64,000 nucleotides of DNA, from contig NZ_JOEI01000040.1 of the NCBI RefSeq assembly GCF_000718095.1, positions 1 to 64,000 on the forward strand, given 5' to 3'. This document shows, in pieces, positions 8,967 to 18,029 of this stretch. The stretch comes from Streptomyces scopuliridis RB72. Its GTDB lineage: Bacteria > Actinomycetota > Actinomycetes > Streptomycetales > Streptomycetaceae. The position numbers and the translations under genes were made by a program. Below the pieces are notes generated by a model. The model was not told where the DNA came from. It ran no database searches and saw only the letters and a program-made list of their open reading frames with translations. Positions within the stretch are counted from its first letter, which is position 1, and each line of letters begins with the position of its first letter.

Positions 8967-9665
8967 ATGACTCCCCAGCAACCCCACCGGCTCCGGCAAC
9001 TCCTTGAGCGCGCGCGGCGCCTGGCCGTGGCAGGCGCGGGCAGGGCGGACGGCCCCGGCCGCCGCCGCATCCTCGGAATCGCCGGGCCGCCCGGCGCCGG
9101 CAAGACCACGCTCGCCGCGCACGTGGCCGGTGAACTCGGCGCGGACCGCGCGGTCCTGGTCCCGATGGACGGCTTCCACCTGGCCGACACCGAGCTGCGC
9201 CGGCTGGGGCTCCTGGGCCGCAAGGGCGCTCCGGAGACCTTCGACCCGTACGGCTACACCGCCCTGCTGCGCCGGCTGCGGACCGCGCGGGCGGGCGAGA
9301 CGGTGTACGCGCCCGGCTTCGACCGGGAGCTGGAGCAGCCGGTCGCGGGGACCATCCCGGTCCCGCCCGAAGTGCCGCTCGTGATCACGGAGGGGAACTA
9401 TCTCCTGCTGGACGACGGGCCGGACGGCCCCTGGAGCGAGGTGCGCGGGCTGCTCGACGAGACCTGGTGGGTCGATCTGGCGGACGAGGAGCGGGTACGG
9501 AGGCTGATCGCCCGCCATGAGCGCTTCGGCAAGGAGCCCGCAGAGGCCGAGCGCTTCGTCCTGGAGTCCGACGAGGCCAACGCCCGCCTGGTCGCCCCCG
9601 GCCGGTCCGCCGCCGATCTCGTGGTCACCTTCGCGGCCGGCGAAGCGCCGGAGGACGCCACATAG
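8967..9665 (+). CDS. Uridine kinase/phosphoribulokinase-like P-loop kinase
   Basis: 232-residue cytoplasmic kinase that should transfer phosphate from ATP to a nucleoside, sugar or vitamin-type substrate. It contains Walker A GIAGPPGAGKTTLA near residue 35, the substrate-loop phrase VPMDGFHLAD, the EGNYLLLD strand and a helical lid with RRLIARH. These features match the PRK/uridine-kinase group, in particular the small actinobacterial family annotated as nucleoside/nucleotide kinase family proteins. The gene stands between a membrane protein and the chitinase promoter with no pathway partner nearby, so the substrate remains unknown. Confidence 0.82.
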   Translation: MTPQQPHRLRQLLERARRLAVAGAGRADGPGRRRILGIAGPPGAGKTTLAAHVAGELGADRAVLVPMDGFHLADTELRRLGLLGRKGAPETFDPYGYTALLRRLRTARAGETVYAPGFDRELEQPVAGTIPVPPEVPLVITEGNYLLLDDGPDGPWSEVRGLLDETWWVDLADEERVRRLIARHERFGKEPAEAERFVLESDEANARLVAPGRSAADLVVTFAAGEAPEDAT

Positions 9666-9746
9666 CGCGCGACCGACCACCACGTACCCACCACCCTCCA
9701 CCACCTCCGCCACCACCCCTTCGTATACGACCTCCTGCCACAGGTC

Positions 9747-9775
9747 TTGACAACTTGATTGGTCTGGACCAGTTT
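9747..9775 (+). promoter_or_regulatory. Chitinase promoter with DasR-type operator
   Basis: A TTGACA -35 hexamer (9747-9752) is followed after 17 nt by a CAGTTT -10-like element. Overlapping the -10 region is ATTGGTCTGGACCAGT (9758-9773), an almost perfect palindrome that matches the dre consensus bound by DasR, the GntR-family repressor that senses glucosamine-6-phosphate and controls chitin utilisation in Streptomyces. The site lies about 70 nt before the chitinase start. Confidence 0.8.
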
Positions 9776-9845
9776 TACGCCCGACGGTGGCCACCGTTCC
9801 CCCTCTCAGGTACCTCCATCCCCCAACCCCAGCCGGAGGCAGCAA

Positions 9846-11558
9846 GTGGAACGTGCACCAGGCGGCAGAGGACGTATCAGAACGTGGATCGGCGGGACGG
9901 TGGCCGTACTGGCCGCCGGCGCGCTGAGCCTCACCGGGCTCACCGGCACCGCGCAGGCCGCCGACGTCAACGTGGCCAAGAACGCGGGCTTCGAGTCCGG
10001 GCTCACCAACTGGACCTGCTCCGCGGGCAGCGGTGCCACCGTCGGATCCCCCGTGCACGGAGGCGCCGCCGCGCTCCGGGCCACCCCCGCCGGCCAGGAC
10101 AACGCCAAGTGCGTCCAGGCGGTCGCCGTACAGCCCAACTCGACGTACACCCTGAGCGCCTGGGTCCAGGGCGGGTACACGTACCTCGGGGCCGAGGGGA
10201 CCGGCACCACCGATGTGTCGACCTGGACACCGGACAGCTCCGGCTGGAAGCAGCTCACCACCACCTTCAGGACCGGCGCCTCGACCAGGTCCGTAACCGT
10301 CTACACCCACGGGTGGTACGGCCAGAGCGCCTACTACGCCGACGACGTGTCCGTCTTCGGCCCCGACGGCGGCGGGGGCGGCGACCCGGAGCCCCAGGTG
10401 CCCGGCGCGCCCTCCGGGCTGGCGGTCGGGTCGGTGACCTCCTCGTCCGTGACCCTCAACTGGAGCGCGGTGTCCGGCGCGACCGGCTACAACGTCTACC
10501 GGTCCGGCACGAAGGTCCAGTCGGCGAGCGGCACGTCCTCGACCGTGACGGGGCTGGCGGCGGACACCTCGTACGACTTCCAGGTGACCGCGACCAACGC
10601 GGCCGGTGAGTCCGCGAAGTCCGCGACCGTCACCGGCAGGACCGCCCAGAGCGGCGGCGGCAACCCTGGCCCCGGCGTACCGAAGCACGCGGTGACCGGC
10701 TATTGGCAGAACTTCAACAACGGCGCGGCCGTCCAGAAGCTCCGTGACGTGCAGTCGCAGTACGACATCATCGCTGTCTCGTTCGCCGACGCGACGGCCA
10801 CGCCCGGCCAGATCACCTTCAACCTCGACCCGGCCGTCGGCTACGCCTCGGTCGCCGACTTCAAGGCGGACATCGCCGCGAAGAAGGCCGCGGGCAAGTC
10901 GGTGATCATCTCGGTCGGCGGCGAGAAGGGCAGCATCTCCGTCAACAGCGACGCCTCCGCGACCGCCTTCGCCAACAGCGCCTACGCGCTGATGCAGGAG
11001 TACGGCTTCAACGGGGTCGACATCGACCTGGAGAACGGGCTCAACTCCACCTATATGACAAAGGCTCTGCGCCAGCTGTCCGCGAAGGCGGGCGCGGGCA
11101 TGGTGCTGACGATGGCGCCGCAGACGATCGACATGCAGTCGACGTCGGGTGAGTACTTCAAGACGGCCCTGAACGTGAAGGACATCCTCACGGTCGTCAA
11201 CATGCAGTACTACAACAGCGGTTCCATGCTCGGCTGCGACGGCAAGGTCTACTCCCAAGGCTCCGTCGACTTCCTCACCGCCCTCGCCTGCATCCAGCTC
11301 GAAGGCGGCCTCGACCCGTCCCAGGTCGGCCTCGGCGTCCCCGCCTCCACGCGCGGCGCGGGCAGTGGCTACGTGGATCCGTCCATCGTGAAGAACGCGC
11401 TGGACTGCCTGGCCAGGGGCACGAACTGCGGTTCGTTCAAGCCGTCCAAGACCTACCCCGGCCTGCGCGGCGCCATGACCTGGTCCACCAACTGGGACGC
11501 GACGGCGGGCAACGCCTGGTCCAACGCCGTCGGCCCGCACGTCCACGGCCTCCCGTAG
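9846..11558 (+). CDS. Secreted GH18 chitinase with CBM-like and FnIII domains
   Basis: Extracellular endo- or exochitinase hydrolysing beta-1,4-GlcNAc links. The GTG at 9846 is chosen because GGAGG lies 6 nt upstream. Domains in the 570-residue product: signal peptide to about residue 39 (cut after AQAA), a beta-sandwich carbohydrate-binding-like domain (about 40-173), a Gly-rich linker, a fibronectin type III domain (about 190-272), another Gly/Pro linker, and a GH18 barrel from about 279. The catalytic motif FNGVDIDLE, with the acid/base Glu near residue 395, is intact, as are the barrel strands TMAPQ, VNMQYYN and GAMTWSTNWD. Regulation by DasR is indicated by the upstream palindrome. Carbon-source control is known for the family. 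Confidence 0.95.
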   Translation: MERAPGGRGRIRTWIGGTVAVLAAGALSLTGLTGTAQAADVNVAKNAGFESGLTNWTCSAGSGATVGSPVHGGAAALRATPAGQDNAKCVQAVAVQPNSTYTLSAWVQGGYTYLGAEGTGTTDVSTWTPDSSGWKQLTTTFRTGASTRSVTVYTHGWYGQSAYYADDVSVFGPDGGGGGDPEPQVPGAPSGLAVGSVTSSSVTLNWSAVSGATGYNVYRSGTKVQSASGTSSTVTGLAADTSYDFQVTATNAAGESAKSATVTGRTAQSGGGNPGPGVPKHAVTGYWQNFNNGAAVQKLRDVQSQYDIIAVSFADATATPGQITFNLDPAVGYASVADFKADIAAKKAAGKSVIISVGGEKGSISVNSDASATAFANSAYALMQEYGFNGVDIDLENGLNSTYMTKALRQLSAKAGAGMVLTMAPQTIDMQSTSGEYFKTALNVKDILTVVNMQYYNSGSMLGCDGKVYSQGSVDFLTALACIQLEGGLDPSQVGLGVPASTRGAGSGYVDPSIVKNALDCLARGTNCGSFKPSKTYPGLRGAMTWSTNWDATAGNAWSNAVGPHVHGLP

Positions 11559-11651
11559 TCCGCAACACCACCCCGAGCCCCCCACAGGGCCGGCAGCGCC
11601 GTCGAACCCCACCCGACGGCGCTGCCGTGTGTCCGGGCCCGGAGGAATTGC

Positions 11652-11792
11652 GATAAGGCCCTCACCTCCCTACACAACCTGGCAGGCGTCCTCGACATCG
11701 AACGCAACACCCTCGGCGAAAACCACCCCTCCACCCTCACTACCTGCCGGACGTGGCTCGACGTCATCAACGCCGCCCGAGGCGAGCCCTAA
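11652..11792 (+). pseudogene. Remnant of a kinesin-light-chain-type TPR protein
   Basis: An open 47-codon stretch ending in TAA encodes the tail of a tetratricopeptide-repeat protein: LHNLAGVLD, then LGENHPSTLTT, then a short helix. The ALGENHP(S/D)T phrase is the signature of the TPR repeats found at the end of NB-ARC/TPR regulators in Streptomyces. No start codon or upstream repeats remain in frame between the chitinase stop and this stretch, so it appears to be the 3' scar of a deleted gene. Confidence 0.6.
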
Positions 11793-11795
11793 GCC

Positions 11796-13109
11796 CTACC
11801 AGGGAATGTCCCGCACCTGCTGCACACACAGCACCACGAACAACAACCCCGCCGCCGACAGCATCACATTGCTCAGAATGCCGTTCCGCCATTCCTTCGG
11901 CGTACGCGACGAGTTGAGCAGCCACACCAGCGTCAGCGCCAGGAACGGCATGAAGAACGCGCCCAGCACCCCGTACACGACCACCAGGCCGAACGGCTCG
12001 TCCAGGAAGAGGAGCGAGATCGGCGGGAAGGTCAGCCAGAGCAGATACGCGCGGAACGGCACCGAGCGTTCGCGCTCGCCGGAGGCGACCTCCTCCGTCG
12101 TCCTCTTCGTCTCGTCCGCCGCCACCCCCACGCGGTCCTTGCGGATCCGCTCCACGAAGTCCGCGAACATCAGGCTCACCCCGTGCCACACTCCGATCAG
12201 CGACGAGAACGACGTCGCGAAGAAGCCGACCAGGAACAGCTTCGCCGTGGTCGCGCCGAAACGGTCCTCCAGGATCGTGCCGAGGTCGATCAGGCCGCGG
12301 TCGCCCTTCGTCAGGGCGATCTGGGAGGAGTGCAGCAGCTCGGCGCCGATGATGAGCATGGCGACGACGAAGAGGCCGGTGGTGATGTACGCGACCCGGT
12401 TGTCGAGGCGCATCACCTTCATCCAGCCGGTGTTGGTCCAGCCCTTGGCGTTGACCCAGTAGCCGTACGCGGCCATGGTGATCGTGCCGCCCACCCCGCC
12501 GATCAGGCCGAGTGTGTAGAGCAGTGAGCCGTCCGGGAGGACCGGCGCCAGGCCCGCGAAGCTCGCGCCGAGGTCGGGGGCGACGCGGATCGCGACGTAC
12601 ATGACGACCACGAACATCACACCGATCAGGACCGTCATGACCCGCTCGAAGACGGCGTACTGGTTGAACCAGACGAAGACGAGCCCGATCAGCCCCGTGA
12701 TGACCGCCCAGGTCTTGAGCCCCGGCCCGTCCGGGAAGAGCGCGACGATCGGGAGCGCGCTGGAGGACATCGCCGTGGCGCCATACACAAAGCCCCAGAC
12801 GAGCACATATACCGCGAAATACACCGTGGTCCAGCGGCCCAGACTGCGCCAGCCCTCGAAGAGGGTGCGGCCGGTGGCGAGATGCCAGCGGCCGGTGGCC
12901 TCGGCGAGGGAGATCTTGACGACGCAGCCGATGACCGCCGCCCACATCAGGGTGTAACCGAACTTGCTGCCCGCGATGAGCGTGGCGACCAGATCGCCCG
13001 CGCCCACACCGGTCGCCGCGACGACGATCCCGGGGCCTATATACGTCCAACTCGACTTGCGCGGACGGGAGACGGCCTCATCCGTGCCGGTGTCCGTGAT
13101 GTCTGCCAT
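11796..13109 (-). CDS. Nramp-superfamily transporter, atypical
   Basis: 437-residue integral membrane protein with about 11 hydrophobic helices and the overall Nramp signature near its N-terminus (GPGIVVAATGVGAGDLVATL). The ATG at 13109 has GGGAGG upstream, preferred to one 24 codons earlier. Canonical Nramp metal transporters carry DPGN in helix 1 and MPH in helix 6. Here the helix-1 position reads GVGAGD and the helix-6 region reads GGTITMAAYGYW, so neither metal-binding motif is present. It may therefore move something other than Mn/Fe, or be a divergent Mg-type relative. It is monocistronic and convergent with the TPR remnant. Confidence 0.8.
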   Translation of the reverse strand: MADITDTGTDEAVSRPRKSSWTYIGPGIVVAATGVGAGDLVATLIAGSKFGYTLMWAAVIGCVVKISLAEATGRWHLATGRTLFEGWRSLGRWTTVYFAVYVLVWGFVYGATAMSSSALPIVALFPDGPGLKTWAVITGLIGLVFVWFNQYAVFERVMTVLIGVMFVVVMYVAIRVAPDLGASFAGLAPVLPDGSLLYTLGLIGGVGGTITMAAYGYWVNAKGWTNTGWMKVMRLDNRVAYITTGLFVVAMLIIGAELLHSSQIALTKGDRGLIDLGTILEDRFGATTAKLFLVGFFATSFSSLIGVWHGVSLMFADFVERIRKDRVGVAADETKRTTEEVASGERERSVPFRAYLLWLTFPPISLLFLDEPFGLVVVYGVLGAFFMPFLALTLVWLLNSSRTPKEWRNGILSNVMLSAAGLLFVVLCVQQVRDIPW

Positions 13110-13208
13110 ACGTGTCGTCGCCTCCCGCTTGTCTCCGTACGTGACCCGAGTCACCAAAGCGGGGTGACGATGATCGCGCAAGAGGGCCTGCGGTGAGGGT
13201 TCCGTGGC

Positions 13209-13226
13209 GGGGCGCGGCCGCGCCCC
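13209..13226. terminator. GC-rich palindrome, probable terminator
   Basis: GGGGCGCGGCCGCGCCCC is a perfect 18-nt palindrome lying immediately downstream of the minus-strand gene that ends at 13231. There is no T-run, as usual for Streptomyces intrinsic terminators. Confidence 0.45.
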
Positions 13227-13230
13227 AGGG

Positions 13231-13728
13231 CTACGGGGCTCCGCCCCCTGTGTACGCGCCCAGGACCGGGGCCAGCAGCCCGAACCACTCCTGGAGCTTC
13301 GCGCTCTTACGGGCGTTCACCGCGCACTCGAAGAACCTGCCGTCGGGCAGCACCACGGCCACCATCAGCACATGGCCATGGCTGCCCGCCTTGTAGTGGA
13401 CGGTGTGGATGTCGTGCCAGGCGAAGTCCGCCGTCAGGCCGTTGGCCTCGAAGGACACACCGGCGGCGTCGACGACGACGGCGTTCCGGCGGTCGGCCGC
13501 GAGGAACTCGGGCCCGGCGGGCGGCTGTTGGGCGCCGTACTGCGGGTAGGGCGAGGGCTGCGGGTACGCCGGGGGCTGGGGCCACGGGGCGGGCGGCGGC
13601 GGGCCGTACGCCGGGTGCGGCTGCTGCGGCACGGGCGCGTACGCCGTCGGCGGCGGGCCGAAGCCCTGCGGCTGCTGTGGCTGCCGCGGCTGATCGGGCT
13701 GCTGTCGCTGCCCGTCGTGCCGGTCCAT
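13231..13728 (-). CDS. Pro/Gln-rich protein with PH-like C-terminal domain
   Basis: 165 residues. The ATG at 13728 is preceded by AGGAGAG; an upstream in-frame ATG would add 30 implausible residues. The first about 75 residues are a Pro/Gln/Tyr-rich low-complexity tail (repeated PPP, QQP and YP). The remaining about 90 residues form a compact beta-rich domain beginning NAVVVDAAGVSFEANGL and containing WHDIHTVHYK, suggestive of a PH/GRAM-type fold seen in several actinobacterial hypothetical proteins. No catalytic residues are evident. It diverges from the Ser/Thr kinase gene and may be functionally linked to it, but this is inference only. Confidence 0.65.
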   Translation of the reverse strand: MDRHDGQRQQPDQPRQPQQPQGFGPPPTAYAPVPQQPHPAYGPPPPAPWPQPPAYPQPSPYPQYGAQQPPAGPEFLAADRRNAVVVDAAGVSFEANGLTADFAWHDIHTVHYKAGSHGHVLMVAVVLPDGRFFECAVNARKSAKLQEWFGLLAPVLGAYTGGGAP

Positions 13729-13923
13729 CCGTGCTCTCCTCGGTCCTCGCGTGTCTGTCCGCCTGCCGCCTGAGTGGACGATAGTGAACAGTATCGATGC
13801 CTCGTGCATCGCTGACACTCAACGGGAACGGGGCGGCGCCGCATAGCGTGTTATCCATCGCGCGGGAACGCGGCGGGACCACCGGTCCCTTCGCGACGGG
13901 GGATGAGCGTGGGGGGAGCTGGC

Positions 13924-16014
13924 ATGTCCGGCATGAAGATCGGGCGGCTGAGCGGGGACGACCCGATGTCGCTGGGACCGTACCGGATCATTGGCAGGCT
14001 CGGTTCGGGCGGAATGGGGCGGATCTATCTGGCGCGCGCCGCGGCCCCGCGGCTGGCGGCGGTCAAGACGCTGCTCGCCGAGGGACCCGTCAGCGACATC
14101 GACCGACGGCGGTTCGCCCGGGAGGTGGCGCTGGCGCAGCGGGTCGACAGCGCCTTCACGGCGCGGGTCCTGGACGCCGACGCCGGGGCGGGCCGCCCGT
14201 GGATGGCGATCGAGTACATCCCCGCGCCCTCGCTCGCCGAGCTGGTACGGACCGCCGGTCAGCCACCGGCCTCCGCGGTGCGGTGGATCGGGGCTGGGGT
14301 GGCGGCCGCGCTGGTCACCCTGCACGGCGAGGGCATCGTCCACCGTGACATCAAGCCGGCGAACGTGCTGCTCCCGCTGGACGGCCCGCGCGTCATCGAC
14401 TTCGGGATCTCGCACGCCGGCGACATCACCCGCACCGGTCTGACGCTGGGCACGATCGCGTTCACCTCCCCCGAGCAGGCCAGGGGCGGACTGTCCACGG
14501 CCGCGTCCGACATCTACTCGCTGGGCTCGACGCTCTTCCATCTGGCGGTCGGCCGGCCACCGTACGCCGACGACGGTGACGCCCTGCGGCTGCTGGCGCG
14601 GGTGTCCCGGGGCGAGCTGGAACTCAGCGGGCTGCCGCGCGAGCTGGACGGGCTCATCCGCTCCTGCCTGGCGCCGGCCCCGGGCGACCGGCCCCAACCC
14701 GCCGATGTGCTGGCGCAGTTCAAGTCGGGCCTCGTCGGGCTGCCGGTGTCGGACAGCGGGAGCCGGTGGCTGCCGCCGCGCTGGACGGCACTGATCGAGG
14801 AGTACGAGCGGCAGGGGCTGGCGTTACGGGCGGGCTCCGGTCCGGGGCCCCATGCCCACGCCGACGCGGACGCGGACGCTCCGACCGCCGATCAGCGTAC
14901 GCGCCCGGTGGCCGGCCCCGGACCGACCCGCCAGTACACCCGCGCCCACGCCGGGGAGTCCGCGGCGGACCGGGCCGCGCGAGAAGCCCGCCAGGCAGAG
15001 GAGCAGGCACAGGAGCGGGAGAGGGAACGGGCCGCCCAGGAACGGGCCGCCCGCGAACGGGAGCGTGCCGCCCGGGAACACGACCGGGCTGAACGGGAAC
15101 GGGCCGAGCGCCTGGCCCAGCGGGATCGGCTCGCCCGCGACATGGCCGAGATGCGGGCCGAGCAGGAACTCGCCGCGCGCGAGCGGGCCGAGCGGGAACG
15201 GGACGAGGCCCGGAGCAGGGCGCGGGCGACATCGGCCGGCAACGCAACCGGACCAACCGGGGCAGGGGGTACGGGAGGAGCCGCCACCGGAGCGACACGG
15301 GCAGCCACCCCGGCAGCCACCCCCACCCCCGCCAAGAATCCTTCCTCCGGCGGCGGCGGATGGATCCTCGCCTTCCTGGCCGTCGTCGTCCTCCTCATCT
15401 GGCAGCCCTGGGCCTCCGACGACAGCAACAGCGTGTCGAGCACCGGGGGTTACTCCAACACCGGAATTTCCACGCCCAGTTACTCGTACACCCCGTCGTC
15501 CGAGCCCACCCCGAGCGATACGGACCTCGCCTTCCGGGCCGTGAAGACCGGCGACTGTGTCAGCTCGCACGACGACGGACACGGCGGCTGGACCGATCCG
15601 GCGCCGCGGCGCGTCGACTGCGACGCCGCCGACGCCTACAACCGCGTCGCGTCCGCCGTCTCGTACACCGACGGGGAGTGCGACGCGGACGCCGACGAGG
15701 AGACCTGGACCAACGTCGGCGAGGACGACGTGGTCACCACACTCTGTCTCACCCGTAAGTACGCACCCGGCCAGTGCTTCATCGCCGAGGCCGACGGCGA
15801 CGGCATCGGCGCCGCCAGCCTCCAGACCGTATGGGGCTGTGGCGCCGACACCGTACCCGAGGGCTACCGGTATGTCATGCAGATCACCCGCTACGAGGGG
15901 AAGCGCCCGGACGGCCGCGCGCCCGACTGCCGCCAGTACGCGGGCGACCTCACCCGTTACACCTGGTGGGAGGTGGACGGCGGGACGAACGTCATCTGCG
16001 CGAATGCCGTCTGA
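13924..16014 (+). CDS. Transmembrane Ser/Thr protein kinase (PASTA-less)
   Basis: Receptor-type Hanks kinase, 696 residues from the ATG at 13924 (GGGGGGAG upstream; an ATG seven codons earlier lacks proper spacing). The kinase domain spans about 15-285: glycine loop GRLGSGGMG, ATP-binding Lys in AAVKTL, catalytic loop HRDIKPAN, IDFGIS, activation segment GTIAFTSPEQ. A long Arg/Glu/Ala-rich coiled-coil-like region (about 350-440) follows, then Gly/Ala/Thr linkers, one membrane helix (about 479-496) and an exported Ser/Thr-rich stretch leading to a domain of about 170 residues with eight or so cysteines, probably disulfide-bonded. It lacks PASTA repeats, so the signal sensed is unknown. All catalytic residues are present. 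Confidence 0.92.
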   Translation: MSGMKIGRLSGDDPMSLGPYRIIGRLGSGGMGRIYLARAAAPRLAAVKTLLAEGPVSDIDRRRFAREVALAQRVDSAFTARVLDADAGAGRPWMAIEYIPAPSLAELVRTAGQPPASAVRWIGAGVAAALVTLHGEGIVHRDIKPANVLLPLDGPRVIDFGISHAGDITRTGLTLGTIAFTSPEQARGGLSTAASDIYSLGSTLFHLAVGRPPYADDGDALRLLARVSRGELELSGLPRELDGLIRSCLAPAPGDRPQPADVLAQFKSGLVGLPVSDSGSRWLPPRWTALIEEYERQGLALRAGSGPGPHAHADADADAPTADQRTRPVAGPGPTRQYTRAHAGESAADRAAREARQAEEQAQERERERAAQERAARERERAAREHDRAERERAERLAQRDRLARDMAEMRAEQELAARERAERERDEARSRARATSAGNATGPTGAGGTGGAATGATRAATPAATPTPAKNPSSGGGGWILAFLAVVVLLIWQPWASDDSNSVSSTGGYSNTGISTPSYSYTPSSEPTPSDTDLAFRAVKTGDCVSSHDDGHGGWTDPAPRRVDCDAADAYNRVASAVSYTDGECDADADEETWTNVGEDDVVTTLCLTRKYAPGQCFIAEADGDGIGAASLQTVWGCGADTVPEGYRYVMQITRYEGKRPDGRAPDCRQYAGDLTRYTWWEVDGGTNVICANAV

Positions 16015-16048
16015 CGCCGTCCCCGGCCCGGAGCTGCCCGGACAGGAC

Positions 16049-17521
16049 CTAGATGATCAGGCTCAGCAGCGCCGCCACCACGAAGCCCGCCACCGACAGC
16101 ACGGTCTCCAGGACCGTCCAGGACTTCAGGGTGTCGCGCTCCGATATGCCGAAGTACTTCGCGACCATCCAGAACCCGCCGTCGTTGACGTGCGAGGCGA
16201 AGATCGAGCCCGCCGAGATCGCCATGATGATCAGGGCGAGATGCGCCTGCGAGAGCCCCTGGCCCTCGACCAGCGGGACGACGATTCCGGCCGTGGTGAC
16301 GATCGCGACCGTCGCCGAGCCCTGGGCGACGCGCAGGACGACCGAGATCAGCCAGGCCAGCAGGATGACCGGCAGGCCGACGTCGTTGAAGGTGTCGGCC
16401 AGGGCGTCCGCGATCCCGCTGCCCTTGAGGACGGCGCCGAAGACACCGCCGGCGCCGACCACGAGCAGGATGTTGCCGACCGGCTTGAGCGAGGCGGTGG
16501 AGACCGTCTCCAGGGACTTGCGGGACCAGCCGCGCCTGATGCCCAGCAGGTAGTACGCGAGCAGCAGCGCGATCGTCAGCGCCACGAACGGGTGGCCGAA
16601 GAACTCGATGACCGAGCGGCCCGTCGACGGGTCGAGGGCGATCGACGAGAAGGTCGCGAGGAGGATCAGGACCAGCGGGGTGCCGATGATCGCGAGGACC
16701 GTGCCGAGCGCGACCGGTGTCTCCCGCGGCGTGATACCCGAGGCGCGCTGCTCGGCGGCGACCGCGGCCTTGGCCTCCTCCGCCGCCTCGACCATGTCCT
16801 GCGGGACCTCGACGAAGATGCGCTTCCCGATCCAGGCGGCGTAGGCCCACGCGGCGAGGACGGCCGGGACACCGACGACGACACCCATCAGGATGACCCA
16901 GCCGAGGTCCACCTTGAAGAGTCCGGCCGCGGCGACCGGGCCCGGGTGCGGGGGCAGGAAGGCATGGGTCATCGAGAGACCGGCGAGCAGCGGCATCGCG
17001 TACAGCAGGATCGATTTGCCGGACCGCTTGGCGGCTGCGTAGACGATCGGCGCGAGCACGAAGATGCCGACGTCGAAGAAGACCGGGATACCGAAGACGA
17101 CACCGGTGACGCCCATGGCGAGCGGGGCGCGCTTCTCGCCGAAGAGGTTCAGTAGCCGGGCGCTCAACACCTCGGCACCGCCGGACACTTCGAGGATCGC
17201 GCCGAGCATGGTGCCGAGTCCGATGATGATCGCGACATGGCCGAGGATGCCGCCCATCCCGGTCTCGATCATCGAGACGGCGGCGGACTTCTGGACCGTA
17301 CCGAAGAGTTCGGTGACGGACAGGCCCGCCGCGAGGCCGACGGCTATGGAGACACCGAGGAGCGCCACGAAGGGCTGGAGCCTGACCTTGATGATCAGGA
17401 AGAGGAGCAGGACGATGCCGAGGGCGGCGACGGTCAGCAGACCGGCGGTGCCGTCGATCAGGAGCAGCAGACCCCCCGTGTGGGGCGGGGTCTCCGGTGG
17501 TGCGTCAGCGGCGAGCAGCAT
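16049..17521 (-). CDS. gntP: GntP-family gluconate permease
   Basis: 490-residue proton-coupled permease for gluconate or a related sugar acid, with about 12 hydrophobic helices. Family phrases include FGIPVFFDVGIF, THAFLPPHPGP and the C-terminal FASHVNDGGFWMV, all characteristic of GntP. It lies 88 nt downstream of ridA and appears to be the last gene of the minus-strand arm (sugar kinase, IclR, RidA, GntP). The adjacent PfkB kinase of 2-keto-3-deoxygluconate type fits uptake of gluconate or ketodeoxygluconate, while the D-aminoacylase across the divergent promoter suggests an acylated or amino-acid-type substrate may also be involved. Confidence 0.92.
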   Translation of the reverse strand: MLLAADAPPETPPHTGGLLLLIDGTAGLLTVAALGIVLLLFLIIKVRLQPFVALLGVSIAVGLAAGLSVTELFGTVQKSAAVSMIETGMGGILGHVAIIIGLGTMLGAILEVSGGAEVLSARLLNLFGEKRAPLAMGVTGVVFGIPVFFDVGIFVLAPIVYAAAKRSGKSILLYAMPLLAGLSMTHAFLPPHPGPVAAAGLFKVDLGWVILMGVVVGVPAVLAAWAYAAWIGKRIFVEVPQDMVEAAEEAKAAVAAEQRASGITPRETPVALGTVLAIIGTPLVLILLATFSSIALDPSTGRSVIEFFGHPFVALTIALLLAYYLLGIRRGWSRKSLETVSTASLKPVGNILLVVGAGGVFGAVLKGSGIADALADTFNDVGLPVILLAWLISVVLRVAQGSATVAIVTTAGIVVPLVEGQGLSQAHLALIIMAISAGSIFASHVNDGGFWMVAKYFGISERDTLKSWTVLETVLSVAGFVVAALLSLII

Positions 17522-17609
17522 GGGGAGCCTCTGGTTCGTGGGCAGGGGGGATCACGGCACGACGCCCGGTCGGCGGGCGCCGTACCGTACGGCGGTGTGG
17601 ATACGCGGC

Positions 17610-18029
17610 TCAGCCGAGGACGGCCAGCGCGTCGATCTCGATCAACAGCCCCTTGGGCAGGCCCACATACACCGTCGTGCGCGCGGCGGGGGCTTCCTTC
17701 AGACCCTGCTCACCGAAGTAGGTGTTGTAGATCTCGTTCATCTCGGCGAAGTGGTCGACGTCGGTGAGGTAGACGCGCATCATCATCACGTCGTCCCAGC
17801 TCGCGCCGCCCTCCTCCAGGATCGCCTTGACGTTGGCGAAGGTCTGGAGGGTCTGCTCGCGCAGGGTCGGGCCCGCGACGGTGGGCGGCCGGCCCTCGAC
17901 GGCCGGGAGGAAGCCGACCTGGCCCGCGACCTGGAGGATGTTGCCCTTGCGGACGCCGTGCGAGAACTTCGCGGGCGGGGTGGTGTGGGTCGCCGGGGTG
18001 AGCGCGGTCTTGGCGGCTTTGTCGGTCAT
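17610..18029 (-). CDS. ridA: RidA/YjgF-family imine deaminase
   Basis: 139-residue cytoplasmic protein of the Rid family, which hydrolyses reactive enamine/imine intermediates released by PLP enzymes. Family features are ILQVAGQVG, the VYLTDVDHF strand and the terminal AARTTVYVGLPKGLLIEIDA, containing the conserved Arg and Glu of the active pocket. The start overlaps the IclR stop by 4 nt (ATGA). Its place next to a D-serine-dehydratase-like PLP enzyme is chemically sensible, since that reaction yields an aminoacrylate-type imine. Confidence 0.93.
   Translation of the reverse strand: MTDKAAKTALTPATHTTPPAKFSHGVRKGNILQVAGQVGFLPAVEGRPPTVAGPTLREQTLQTFANVKAILEEGGASWDDVMMMRVYLTDVDHFAEMNEIYNTYFGEQGLKEAPAARTTVYVGLPKGLLIEIDALAVLG

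Noticed and set aside
8277..11612. Minus-strand open frame of over 1100 codons
   Set aside because: It is antisense to the kinase and chitinase genes, with no domain or codon bias support.
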